A stretch of DNA of 15,362 nucleotides, from the NCBI GenBank assembly GCA_902806295.1, contig CADCWB010000151.1:1-15362 (forward strand). Reading direction: 5' to 3'. The DNA is from an uncultured Sphingomonas sp. (GTDB taxonomy: Bacteria > Pseudomonadota > Alphaproteobacteria > Sphingomonadales > Sphingomonadaceae). A model generated the notes under the pieces. The model was given only the letters and a program-made list of their open reading frames with translations. It did no database searches and had not been told where the DNA came from. The position numbers and the translations under genes are program-made. Of this stretch, positions 6,429 through 12,815 are shown piece by piece (position 1 is the first letter of the stretch; every line of letters starts with the position of its first letter).

Positions 6429-8197
6429 AGAGAACGCAACTCGAGCAGTTTCCTAATCTGATTGCCATGTTCCTGGCGCGAGTCGAGGAACGCGGCGACA
6501 AGCCATTCCTGTGGGCCAAGCACGGCGGCAAATGGTCGCCCATCAGCTATAAGGAGGCAGCCCGGCAAGTCGCGGCGCTGTCGGCCAGCCTGCTGCGCAT
6601 CGGTCTGCAACCCGGCGATCGGGTGATGCTGGTCAGTGAGAATCGGCCCGAGTGGCTGATCGCCGATCTGGCCATCATGGCCGCTGGTTGCGTGACCGTG
6701 CCGACCTACACCACCAACACCAGTCGCGATCATACGCACATTCTGAGCAACAGCGGTGCGCGCGCGGTGATCGTCTCCAACCAGAAGCTGGCCAAGGCGT
6801 TGATCCCGGCCGTGCTGTTCTCGTCCCACTGCCTGGATGTGATCGGCATCGAGGACATCCGTCAGGGCCAGTCGGTCGAAGGCGCGCGCTTTCACCACTG
6901 GCAGGAGCTAGTTGCCGACGGCCACGACTTCGAACCGTTGCGGCGGCGCGCTGCAGGCTTCAGCCGCGACGATCTCGCTTGCCTGATCTACACGAGTGGC
7001 ACCGGCGGTGCGCCGCGCGGCGTGCGGCAGCATCATGGCGCCATCCTTCACAACGTCGCCGCCTGCACCGATGTGATCGCCAACGACTTCGGCTGGGACG
7101 ACGAAGTGTTTCTGTCCTTCCTGCCCGCGAGCCACGCCTACGAGCATAGCGGCGGGCAATTCTTTCCGGTGGGGCTGGGCGCCCAGATCTACTTCGCCGA
7201 GAGCCTCGAGAAGCTCGCCGCCAACATTGAAGAGGTCCGCCCGACCATCATGGTGGTCGTACCGCGCTTGTTTGAAATGCTGCGCCAGCGCATGCTCAAG
7301 ACAATCCAGAAGTCGGGTGGGCTATCCCAGAAGTTGCTCGACCGTGCGCTGGAGATCGGCGCGGAGCGCTACGAGCAAGGCTCCATCCCACTCAGCAGCA
7401 AGCCGATGGACGTGCTGGTCGGCCTGACAGTGCGGCGCAAGGTGGCGAAAAGGTTCGGCGGGCGAATCAAGGCGATGGTGTCAGGCGGGGCACCGCTCAA
7501 CCCGGAAGTCGGGATCTTCTTCCACTCGCTCGGCCTGACATTGCTGCAAGGCTATGGGCAGACGGAAGCGGCACCGGTGATCAGCTGCAACCGGCCCAAG
7601 GTCGGCATCCGTCTCGACACTGTCGGTCCGCCGTTGCTCAACACGGAAGTGCGCTTCGCCGAGGACGGCGAGCTGCTGGTCCGCGGCGAGCTGGTGATGC
7701 ACGGCTACTGGAACAACCCGGACGAGACCGCTCGCGTGCTTCGCGACGGCTGGCTGCATACAGGGGACGTCGGCCATTTCGACGGTCAGGGCCGGATCGT
7801 CATCACCGACCGCAAGAAAGATCTGATCATCAATGACAAGGGCGACAATGTCTCGCCCCAGCGCGTTGAAGGCATGCTGACGTTGCAGCCGGAGATCGCG
7901 CAGGCGATGGTCGCCGGCGACCGGCGACCGCATCTGGTCGGACTGCTGGTGCCGGAACCCGAGCTGATTCAACAGTTCAGAGGCAACGATTCAGCGCTCA
8001 AGGCCGCGCTGCAGAAAGCGGTGGACCGGGTCAACGCCGACCTGTCGGTGATTGAGAAAGTGCGCCGCTTCACTGTCGCGGACGAGGCGTTCACCGTCGA
8101 CAATGAGATGCTGACCCCATCGATGAAGATCCGCCGCCATGTCATAAGGGGCGTCTACGGCGAGCGGCTCGACGGCCTCTACGGCAAGGGCGGTTGA
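6425..8197 (+). CDS. Long-chain acyl-CoA synthetase (AMP-forming)
   Basis: This is a 590-residue ANL-superfamily adenylate-forming enzyme of the long-chain fatty acid-CoA ligase type (COG1022-like), which activates fatty acids with ATP and CoA. The ATP-binding loop is YTSGTGGAPRGV at 189-200. The canonical form is YTSGTTGxPKGV, so Gly194 and Arg198 replace the usual Thr and Lys; I believe related proteobacterial sequences share this. Other motifs are GYGQTEAAPV (376-385), LHTGDVGHFD with Asp448, DRKKDLI (462-468) and LTPSMKIRR with the adenylation Lys568. The protein appears complete and cytoplasmic or membrane-associated. Its ATG overlaps the ggt stop (ATGA), implying co-translation with pyrD-ggt. 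Its TGA abuts the stop of the convergent next gene. Chain-length preference is unknown; fadD would be a possible but unproven name. Confidence 0.93.
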   Translation: MKRTQLEQFPNLIAMFLARVEERGDKPFLWAKHGGKWSPISYKEAARQVAALSASLLRIGLQPGDRVMLVSENRPEWLIADLAIMAAGCVTVPTYTTNTSRDHTHILSNSGARAVIVSNQKLAKALIPAVLFSSHCLDVIGIEDIRQGQSVEGARFHHWQELVADGHDFEPLRRRAAGFSRDDLACLIYTSGTGGAPRGVRQHHGAILHNVAACTDVIANDFGWDDEVFLSFLPASHAYEHSGGQFFPVGLGAQIYFAESLEKLAANIEEVRPTIMVVVPRLFEMLRQRMLKTIQKSGGLSQKLLDRALEIGAERYEQGSIPLSSKPMDVLVGLTVRRKVAKRFGGRIKAMVSGGAPLNPEVGIFFHSLGLTLLQGYGQTEAAPVISCNRPKVGIRLDTVGPPLLNTEVRFAEDGELLVRGELVMHGYWNNPDETARVLRDGWLHTGDVGHFDGQGRIVITDRKKDLIINDKGDNVSPQRVEGMLTLQPEIAQAMVAGDRRPHLVGLLVPEPELIQQFRGNDSALKAALQKAVDRVNADLSVIEKVRRFTVADEAFTVDNEMLTPSMKIRRHVIRGVYGERLDGLYGKGG

Positions 8198-8611
8198 TCA
8201 GCGATTGGACGGCCGGCTGTAAGGCACGAAATCGCCGAAGCTGCACGATCCAGCGGTGAAGCCCGCGGCAGTATCGAGCAGTTGCGCAATCTCACCGCGG
8301 CACAGCCCGCTGGTGCCGAACTGCCGCGTGACCAGCGCATAGTGTCCGCGCGACAAGCCGGGGCAGCCGCCCTGCATTTCCGTTCGCCAGACGCGGCCGC
8401 CGTCACGGAACAAGATCGTATTGTCGTCGACGATGACCATGTCGTCAGCGCTGAACCGCGGTAGGCAGGACTGCGGCGTACCGGCAACCCTGCCCGTCAG
8501 ATAGCGATCGAGCTGTTGTTGCGCCTGCATGCTACGCGGCTGGTTCTGCACCGGCGTTGCGGCGCAAGCCCCGGTCAGCAGGGCGGCGGTGAGAAGAGCG
8601 GGCAGGCGCAT
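8198..8611 (-). CDS. Small Cys-containing exported or lipoprotein-like protein (DUF6491-like)
   Basis: I do not know a function for this 137-residue protein. It starts at ATG 8611, behind a strong Shine-Dalgarno sequence (GGAGG at 8622-8618, 6-base spacing). Residues 1-16 (MRLPALLTAALLTGAC) form an export signal ending at Cys16. The lipobox is imperfect, with Thr at -3, so lipidation is uncertain. The mature part has four cysteines (49, 83, 104, 123) in the order CLPRF, CPGL, LCRGE and CSFGDFVPY, suggesting two disulfides in the periplasm. The pattern resembles DUF6491-type proteins, but I hold that assignment loosely. It sits 59 bases downstream of gloB on the same strand and may be its last co-transcribed gene. 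Its stop TGA directly abuts the convergent acyl-CoA synthetase stop. Confidence 0.85.
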   Translation of the reverse strand: MRLPALLTAALLTGACAATPVQNQPRSMQAQQQLDRYLTGRVAGTPQSCLPRFSADDMVIVDDNTILFRDGGRVWRTEMQGGCPGLSRGHYALVTRQFGTSGLCRGEIAQLLDTAAGFTAGSCSFGDFVPYSRPSNR

Positions 8612-8644
8612 GACGAACCTCCAGGAGCATTTCGAATCTATAAC

Positions 8645-8659
8645 GCAGCAGAAGGCTGC
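8645..8659 (-). terminator. Weak hairpin between gloB and the small exported protein gene
   Basis: GCAGC (8645-8649) and GCTGC (8655-8659) are a 5-bp inverted repeat with a 5-base loop, 12 bases past the gloB stop. On the minus strand the stem is followed by GTTATAG, which is not a proper U-run. It might attenuate or separate transcripts, but it is short and could be chance. Confidence 0.2.
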
Positions 8660-8670
8660 TCCGCTCCGTC

Positions 8671-9393
8671 TTAACGGTAGCTGTCCTTTGCCTGCCGCAA
8701 AGAGGCGAATTCACCGGCGCTGCCGGCGCGCATGAATGGATTGGTCGCCAGCTCCTCCGCGATGCTGGTCGGGAGCGTGATCGCGCCGCCCTCGCGCAGC
8801 TGTTCCACGTGCCGCAGCCGGGCAGTCACCGCCGAGTTGTCAGGCTGGACGTGCGCAGCGAAGCGGGCATTGGACACGGTGTATTCGTGCGCCGGATAGG
8901 CCAGTGTTTCCCCGGGCAACGTGGCGAGCCGCTGGAGCGAGCCGTGCATCTGTTCGGGCGTGCCTTCGAAGAGGCGGCCGCAGCCCATGGCGAACAAGGT
9001 GTCGCCGACCAACGCGATCTGCTGCTCGTGCAGGATGAAGGCGATGTGCCCCAGGGTGTGGCCGGGTACTTCCCACACCTCCGCAACGGCGGTCCCGACC
9101 TCGACCTGGTCGCCCTCGCGCAGCCCATGGTCCAGCCCGGCGAAGCGGCTCCGTTCGTCCTCGGGTCCCCACACCGGTGCGCCGGTGGCTTCGACCACGC
9201 GCGGGATGCCGGCGGTGTGGTCGGGGTGCCAATGGGTGATCAGCACCTGATCGATGGTCCAGCCGCGCTCTGCCGCACCGCGCAGGGCAGCATCGCCGTC
9301 GCCTGGATCGACCACCGCCGTGTGGCCCGTCTCACCGTCGTGCAGCAGCCAGATGTAGTTATCCGACAGTGCCGGGAGAGCGACGAGCTCCAT
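8671..9393 (-). CDS. gloB: Hydroxyacylglutathione hydrolase (glyoxalase II)
   Basis: GloB hydrolyses S-D-lactoylglutathione to D-lactate and glutathione, the second step of methylglyoxal detoxification. The 240-residue protein starts at ATG 9393 with MELVALPALSDNYIWLL, the typical glyoxalase II N-terminus, so a longer open frame upstream to 9636 is disregarded. The metallo-beta-lactamase-fold metal ligands are all visible: THWHPDH (His54, His56, Asp58, His59), GHTLGH with His112, GDTLF with Asp131, and YPAHEYT with His169. The substrate-binding C-terminal domain ends with the conserved NPFMR (218-222). Length is close to the usual 250-260. The start overlaps the gloA stop by 4 bases (ATGA), with only a weak Shine-Dalgarno sequence, so translation is probably coupled to gloA. 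Confidence 0.96.
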   Translation of the reverse strand: MELVALPALSDNYIWLLHDGETGHTAVVDPGDGDAALRGAAERGWTIDQVLITHWHPDHTAGIPRVVEATGAPVWGPEDERSRFAGLDHGLREGDQVEVGTAVAEVWEVPGHTLGHIAFILHEQQIALVGDTLFAMGCGRLFEGTPEQMHGSLQRLATLPGETLAYPAHEYTVSNARFAAHVQPDNSAVTARLRHVEQLREGGAITLPTSIAEELATNPFMRAGSAGEFASLRQAKDSYR

Positions 9394-9809
9394 CACCAGC
9401 TGCCGGTGTTGGGCATGGACGCCCACGGCTCGGCGGGAGCTTGGGCGGTGCCCTTTTGTAGTAACTCGATTGAGATGTTGTCCGGGGTGCGGACGAACGC
9501 CATGCGGCCGTCGCGCGGCGGACGGTTGATGGTCACGCCGGCGTCCATCAGCCGCTGGCATGACTGGTAGATGTCGTCGACCTGATAGGCGAGGTGGCCG
9601 AAGTTGCGGCCTTCCCCGTAGGTTTCCGGGTCCCAATTATGGGTCAGCTCGACCTCGCCGCCCTCGTCGCCGGGCACGCCCAGGAAGATCAGGGTGAACC
9701 GGCCCGCTTCATTGTCCATCCGGCGGCGCTCCTCCAGGCCGAGCAGATTCAAGAAGCGGACGGTGGCGTCCGGGTCCGTCACCCGGATCATGGTATGGAG
9801 AAAGCGCAT
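9393..9809 (-). CDS. gloA: Lactoylglutathione lyase (glyoxalase I)
   Basis: GloA isomerises the methylglyoxal-glutathione hemithioacetal to S-D-lactoylglutathione. I chose ATG 9809, giving 138 residues beginning MRFLHTMIRVTDPDATVRFL, the family N-terminus; a longer open frame to 9911 only adds an unrelated tail. The four metal ligands of the vicinal oxygen chelate fold are present: His5, Glu54 (GEVELTHNW), His72 (GRNFGHLAYQVDDIY) and Glu115 (ISIELLQKG). They correspond to His5, Glu56, His74 and Glu122 of E. coli GlxI. The short form resembles the Ni2+-activated bacterial class rather than the longer Zn2+ class, which is inference. The gene starts 5 bases after the TPR gene stop and overlaps gloB by 4, so gloA and gloB are made together. 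Confidence 0.96.
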   Translation of the reverse strand: MRFLHTMIRVTDPDATVRFLNLLGLEERRRMDNEAGRFTLIFLGVPGDEGGEVELTHNWDPETYGEGRNFGHLAYQVDDIYQSCQRLMDAGVTINRPPRDGRMAFVRTPDNISIELLQKGTAQAPAEPWASMPNTGSW

Positions 9810-9814
9810 AAGCC

Positions 9815-10459
9815 TTACTTGGGCAGACGCGGCGCCGCGAGCAAGGCCAGCGCTTCTTTCGCCGCCTGGCCGGTCGAACTGGTCGGCTCGGCGGCCGCCG
9901 CACGCGTCCACCGCTCGCGGGCCTTCGCTTCATCGCCCCGGGCATGAGCGACATGACCCGCCTGGAACAGCATCAGGGCTTCATTCGGCGCGAGTGCCAG
10001 GCCGCGATTGATGGCGATCTCGGCGGCCGGGAGGTCGAGCGCCCGCAATGCCAGCGCCGATGAGAAATACCACAGGAACGGGTCCTCGGCGATTGAGCCT
10101 TCGGCTTCCTTGGCCTTGGCACGGGCAAGCTTCAGGTCGCCCTGCACCTCGGCGACGCGTGCCCGGTCGAGCAGGGCCTCGCCCCGCTGCTCGGCCTGCA
10201 GGCCCGTTCCGACTAGCGCCCGGTCGAGTGCAAGCGCAGCCTTGCCCGGCTGACCCGCCGCCAGCCACATGTTGCCGGCCGCGGCGAGCGCACGATCCTT
10301 CTGCGGACCGCTCGCACCGGCTGCAATCGCCTCGAACTCCGCAGCGGCGTCGGCAAATCGATGGGCACTGCTGGCGGCCACCGCACGGCAGGTAGCGCCC
10401 GAGGCGCCCGCCGCGCAGGTCGGGTCGGCGGCGGCAAGGGCAAGGGCGAACAGGATCAT
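9815..10459 (-). CDS. Exported tetratricopeptide-repeat protein
   Basis: This 214-residue protein of unknown function has a short hydrophobic N-terminus (MILFALALAAADP) that looks like a signal peptide, though it lacks the usual positive residues. Helical TPR-like repeats follow at about 33-48, 61-82, 93-117, 127-158 and 160-190. The best are YFSSALALRALDLPAAEIAI and HVAHARGDEAKARERW, with the small/large residue spacing of TPR helices. Two cysteines (15 and 24) lie just after the signal. TPR units bind peptides or proteins, so a scaffolding role in the periplasm is plausible but unsupported. Its ATG overlaps the stop of the upstream hydrolase (ATGA), and gloA starts 5 bases after its stop, so it sits inside the glyoxalase operon. 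Confidence 0.85.
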   Translation of the reverse strand: MILFALALAAADPTCAAGASGATCRAVAASSAHRFADAAAEFEAIAAGASGPQKDRALAAAGNMWLAAGQPGKAALALDRALVGTGLQAEQRGEALLDRARVAEVQGDLKLARAKAKEAEGSIAEDPFLWYFSSALALRALDLPAAEIAINRGLALAPNEALMLFQAGHVAHARGDEAKARERWTRAAAAEPTSSTGQAAKEALALLAAPRLPK

Positions 10460-11202
10460 GCGCTAAGCTCCAGGAGGTCGGCCGCAGCGCGCAGGATCGT
10501 GCGGATCTCATGCGGCGCGGACAGGCGATGCCCGCCGCCCTTGACCAGCCACAGCTGGACATCGGCTGAACGCAGCTGGCCCATCAGGCGCATGGCGATC
10601 TCCAGCGGCACGTCGTGATCCTGGTCGCCATGAATCAGCCTGATTGGACACTCGATCGCAATCTCTTCGGCGAGGAGCTTCAGGCACTCGCCTGACTGCC
10701 AGAAGCCGAGTGTGGTCAGCTGCGAGTCGTCGCCATAAGGGTTCGGCCGCTCCAGCCTGCCATCCGCCTGCAGTGCTCGGCGATCGTGGTCGGTGAAGCC
10801 CCACTCAGTGAAGTCGGGCGCGGCGGCGATACCCAGCACGCCGCGGACCCGATCGGGCCGGCGCAGGGCCAGGTGCAGCGCCAGCCAGCCGCCCATGGAC
10901 GAGCCGACCAGCACCAGCGGCCCGGCCGTCAGCTGGTCGATTACTGCCAGAGCTTCGTCCAGCCATCGCTCGAGCGTTCCATCGGCGAAGTCGCCCGGTG
11001 ACGAGCCGGTGCCGGAATAGTCGAAGCGGACGAGCCCGATCTGGCGCTCGACCGCCCACGCATCGAGCGAGACCGCCTTGGCGCCGTCCATGTCCGAAGC
11101 ATAGCCCGGCAGGAACAGCAGGGTGGCCGAACCACTTCCTTCCCGCACCCGGGCGGCAATGGTGCGCCCGTCGACCTCTATGAAGCGGAGATCAGGGTTC
11201 AT
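10456..11202 (-). CDS. Alpha/beta hydrolase, ABHD10-like
   Basis: This is a 248-residue cytoplasmic serine hydrolase. The oxyanion-region segment is FLPGYASDMDGAKA (30-43). The RFDYSGTGSSPGDF segment (59-72), nucleophile elbow VGSSMGGW with Ser102, CPIRLIHGDQDHDVP with Asp195, and GGGHRLS with His225 complete the catalytic triad. The order and wording of these motifs closely resemble human mitochondrial ABHD10, an S-depalmitoylase and acyl-glucuronide esterase; this is recalled similarity, not a computed alignment. The bacterial substrate is unknown. The gene heads a minus-strand run in which the TPR gene overlaps by 4 bases and gloA and gloB follow, so a role with thioesters or carbonyl stress is a fair guess. 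The 159 bases upstream carry no convincing promoter boxes, and no strong Shine-Dalgarno sequence precedes ATG 11202. Confidence 0.9.
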   Translation of the reverse strand: MNPDLRFIEVDGRTIAARVREGSGSATLLFLPGYASDMDGAKAVSLDAWAVERQIGLVRFDYSGTGSSPGDFADGTLERWLDEALAVIDQLTAGPLVLVGSSMGGWLALHLALRRPDRVRGVLGIAAAPDFTEWGFTDHDRRALQADGRLERPNPYGDDSQLTTLGFWQSGECLKLLAEEIAIECPIRLIHGDQDHDVPLEIAMRLMGQLRSADVQLWLVKGGGHRLSAPHEIRTILRAAADLLELSA

Positions 11203-11218
11203 GGGAGCGGCGCCCCAA

Positions 11219-11241
11219 CCAGGTCAACATGGACAACCTGG
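11219..11241. promoter_or_regulatory. Small inverted repeat in the leader of the hydrolase-glyoxalase operon
   Basis: CCAGGT (11219-11224) and ACCTGG (11236-11241) are perfect 6-bp arms with an 11-base spacer, 17-39 bases upstream of the hydrolase ATG at 11202. A further copy of the half-site, ACCTGG, lies at about 11270. It could be an operator or a leader hairpin. Such short repeats also occur by chance in GC-rich DNA, so confidence is low. Confidence 0.25.
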
Positions 11242-11297
11242 ACAGCACGTCCCCCATCTGTTCGCCCCGACCTGGAACAGTCAGGAGCGAGCGTAGG

Positions 11298-11326
11298 GCG
11301 AGGCGATGAACGGTTCATCGCCTCGC
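11298..11326. terminator. Perfect 13-bp hairpin downstream of the UrcA gene
   Basis: Bases 11298-11310 (GCGAGGCGATGAA) and 11314-11326 (TTCATCGCCTCGC) are a perfect inverted repeat with a 3-base loop. The hairpin lies 35 bases past the stop of the minus-strand UrcA gene and separates it from the hydrolase operon. The T-rich tail (TTTACTT) is on the plus-strand side, while the minus-strand exit side reads CCTACGC. It is thus an imperfect intrinsic terminator for UrcA transcripts, or may instead protect their 3' end. No plus-strand gene ends nearby. Confidence 0.5.
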
Positions 11327-11361
11327 TTTACTTCAGTGAGGGTGCAGTGGGACAGCCCCGG

Positions 11362-11706
11362 TCAGCGGGCAGCAAGCTGCTCCTCGGCGGTAGCGGTCGC
11401 CGCCAGCGCTTGCCGTTTCCCGGCACGGACCAGTTCTGCCCGGCAGCGGCGCAGCGCCTGCCTGCCCTCCGGATCGATCGAGGAGGCATCGCCGCATGCT
11501 TCGGCGGCCGCAATCGACAGTCGATGGCGCAGCGCGGCCTGCCCGCTCTTGCCCGAAAGATCGAGGTCGCGCGTCGGCACCGTTACCGATACCCGCTCGC
11601 CCGGCATGGCAGCCAGAGCTGGTGTCGGCAGGGCGACCGTCAGGACGATGAGCGAGGCCAGACCGGTGAAGAGCGCCGTGGCGAAGGTGGAGCGAAGCTT
11701 GGTCAT
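11362..11706 (-). CDS. UrcA family secreted protein
   Basis: This 114-residue protein has a Sec signal peptide (basic MTKLR, hydrophobic core to about residue 30, predicted cleavage after ALA near 32). It is followed by the short UrcA-type domain: VSVTVPTRDLDLSG (39-52), GQAALRHRLSIAAAEACG (55-72) and LRRCRAELV (85-93). Cys71 and Cys88 are the conserved pair and probably form a disulfide in the periplasm. UrcA proteins are widespread in sphingomonads and Caulobacter, and the name comes from a uranium response; their function is unknown. ATG 11706 has an upstream AGGAG (minus strand, spacing about 7). The gene diverges from the aldo/keto reductase, sharing a 158-base intergenic region, and is followed by a strong hairpin, so it is probably monocistronic. 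Confidence 0.87.
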   Translation of the reverse strand: MTKLRSTFATALFTGLASLIVLTVALPTPALAAMPGERVSVTVPTRDLDLSGKSGQAALRHRLSIAAAEACGDASSIDPEGRQALRRCRAELVRAGKRQALAATATAEEQLAAR

Positions 11707-11811
11707 CTGGGGTCTCCTGCTTGAAACAGGACACTCATATGAACCTGGCTTCGCACCTGCGGGAGCAACGATATTGCGCCGCCGTTCTGCGGATCTGCAG
11801 AGCCCGCCAGA

Positions 11812-11837
11812 GGAACGAGGCCGACACGGAGATTGTT
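11812..11837 (+). promoter_or_regulatory. Candidate EcfG-type general-stress promoter of the aldo/keto reductase gene
   Basis: GGAAC at 11812-11816 is followed after 17 bases by TGTT at 11834-11837, 27 bases before ATG 11865. The alphaproteobacterial EcfG (general stress response sigma factor) consensus as I know it is GGAAC, 16-17 bases, CGTT, so there is one mismatch in the -10 element. I found no comparable pair before the other genes here. The match is seen directly; use as a promoter is inferred. Confidence 0.4.
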
Positions 11838-11864
11838 CAGGCGGTCAGCGAGGAGGCAGCGACG

Positions 11865-12815
11865 ATGCAGTATCGGCAGCTTGGCGACAGCGACCTGAGG
11901 GTGTCGGAGATCAGCCTCGGGTCATGGTTGACCTATGGAGTGGGGGTTGAGGCCGACCAGGCGCGAGCCTGCCTGGACGAGGCGTTCGCGCAAGGGATCA
12001 ACTTCATCGATACCGCCAACGTCTATGGGCGCGGCGCCGCCGAAAGCTTGCTCGGGCAAGCATTGCAGAGCCGCCCACGCGACAGCTACGTGCTCGCGAC
12101 CAAGCTCTACTTTCCCATGTCGGATACGGATCGCAGCCTTTCGCGCCGACAAGTCGAGAAGCAGCTCGACGCCTCTCTGCAGCGGCTGCGAACCGATGCG
12201 ATCGATATTTATCAATGCCACCGCTACGATTGGGACACGCCCTTGGAAGAGACCATGGAGGCGCTCACCCGGGCGGTGGACAGTGGCAAGGTCCGCTATC
12301 TCGGTTTTTCCGAATGGCCGGCCGAGCGGATCCAGGCCGCAATCGATCTCACCGGCGTCAGCAGGTTCGTGTCGAGCCAGCCGCAATACAGCCTGCTGTG
12401 GCGGGAGCCGGAAGAGCAAGTCATTCCGCTATGCGCCGCCAACGGCATCAGCCAGATCGTCTGGTCGCCGCTCGGCCAAGGCGTGCTGAGCGGCAAGTAT
12501 CTGCCCGGAGCGCCGTTGCCGGCCGGCACCCGCGCCACCAGCGACGAGATGAGCGGCTTCATGGATCGCCTGCTCCAGCCAGCGGTGCTGGAGGCGGTGG
12601 AGCGGTTGCAGCCGATCGCCGCCGAAGCCGGCCTCACCCCGCCGCAGTTCGCCCTGGCTTGGGTGCTGCGCGCGCCGAACGTCGCCAGCGCCATCATCGG
12701 CGCTTCCCGGCCGGAGCAAGTGGTCGAGAACTGCGCGGCCTCCGGCGCCCAGGTGGACCCGGCGCTGTTCGCCCGGGCGGAGGCAATCGTCAGCGAGGCG
12801 CTGGTGCCCGCCTGA
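11865..12815 (+). CDS. Aldo/keto reductase
   Basis: This is a 316-residue NAD(P)H-dependent (beta/alpha)8 oxidoreductase. ATG 11865 is chosen because AGGAGG at 11851-11856 lies 8 bases upstream and the protein then begins MQYRQLGDSDLRVSEISLG, the family start. A longer frame from TTG 11721 has no ribosome site. The catalytic tetrad is complete: Asp49 and Tyr54 (FIDTANVYGRG), Lys80 (VLATKLYFP) and His119 (IYQCHRYD). Further motifs are VRYLGFSEWP, SQPQYSLLWR, SPLGQGVLSGKY and the cofactor-phosphate region AIIGASRPEQVVEN near the C-terminus. It resembles the Kv-beta/YghZ branch, enzymes that reduce reactive aldehydes and ketones, but the substrate is unknown. A candidate EcfG promoter precedes it. 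The last 26 bases overlap antisense with the M48 peptidase gene. Confidence 0.94.
   Translation: MQYRQLGDSDLRVSEISLGSWLTYGVGVEADQARACLDEAFAQGINFIDTANVYGRGAAESLLGQALQSRPRDSYVLATKLYFPMSDTDRSLSRRQVEKQLDASLQRLRTDAIDIYQCHRYDWDTPLEETMEALTRAVDSGKVRYLGFSEWPAERIQAAIDLTGVSRFVSSQPQYSLLWREPEEQVIPLCAANGISQIVWSPLGQGVLSGKYLPGAPLPAGTRATSDEMSGFMDRLLQPAVLEAVERLQPIAAEAGLTPPQFALAWVLRAPNVASAIIGASRPEQVVENCAASGAQVDPALFARAEAIVSEALVPA

Noticed and set aside
8809..9570. 253-residue plus-strand open frame opposite gloB and gloA
   Set aside because: The minus strand carries two genes with complete catalytic residues; this frame has no protein-like features.
9394..9636. N-terminal extension of gloB into gloA
   Set aside because: ATG 9393 gives the conserved glyoxalase II start and an ATGA overlap; the extension reads through gloA in another frame and has no domain.
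11721..11864. N-terminal extension of the aldo/keto reductase from TTG 11721
   Set aside because: There is no ribosome site there, whereas AGGAGG precedes ATG 11865, which gives the family N-terminus. The stretch holds promoter-like sequence instead.
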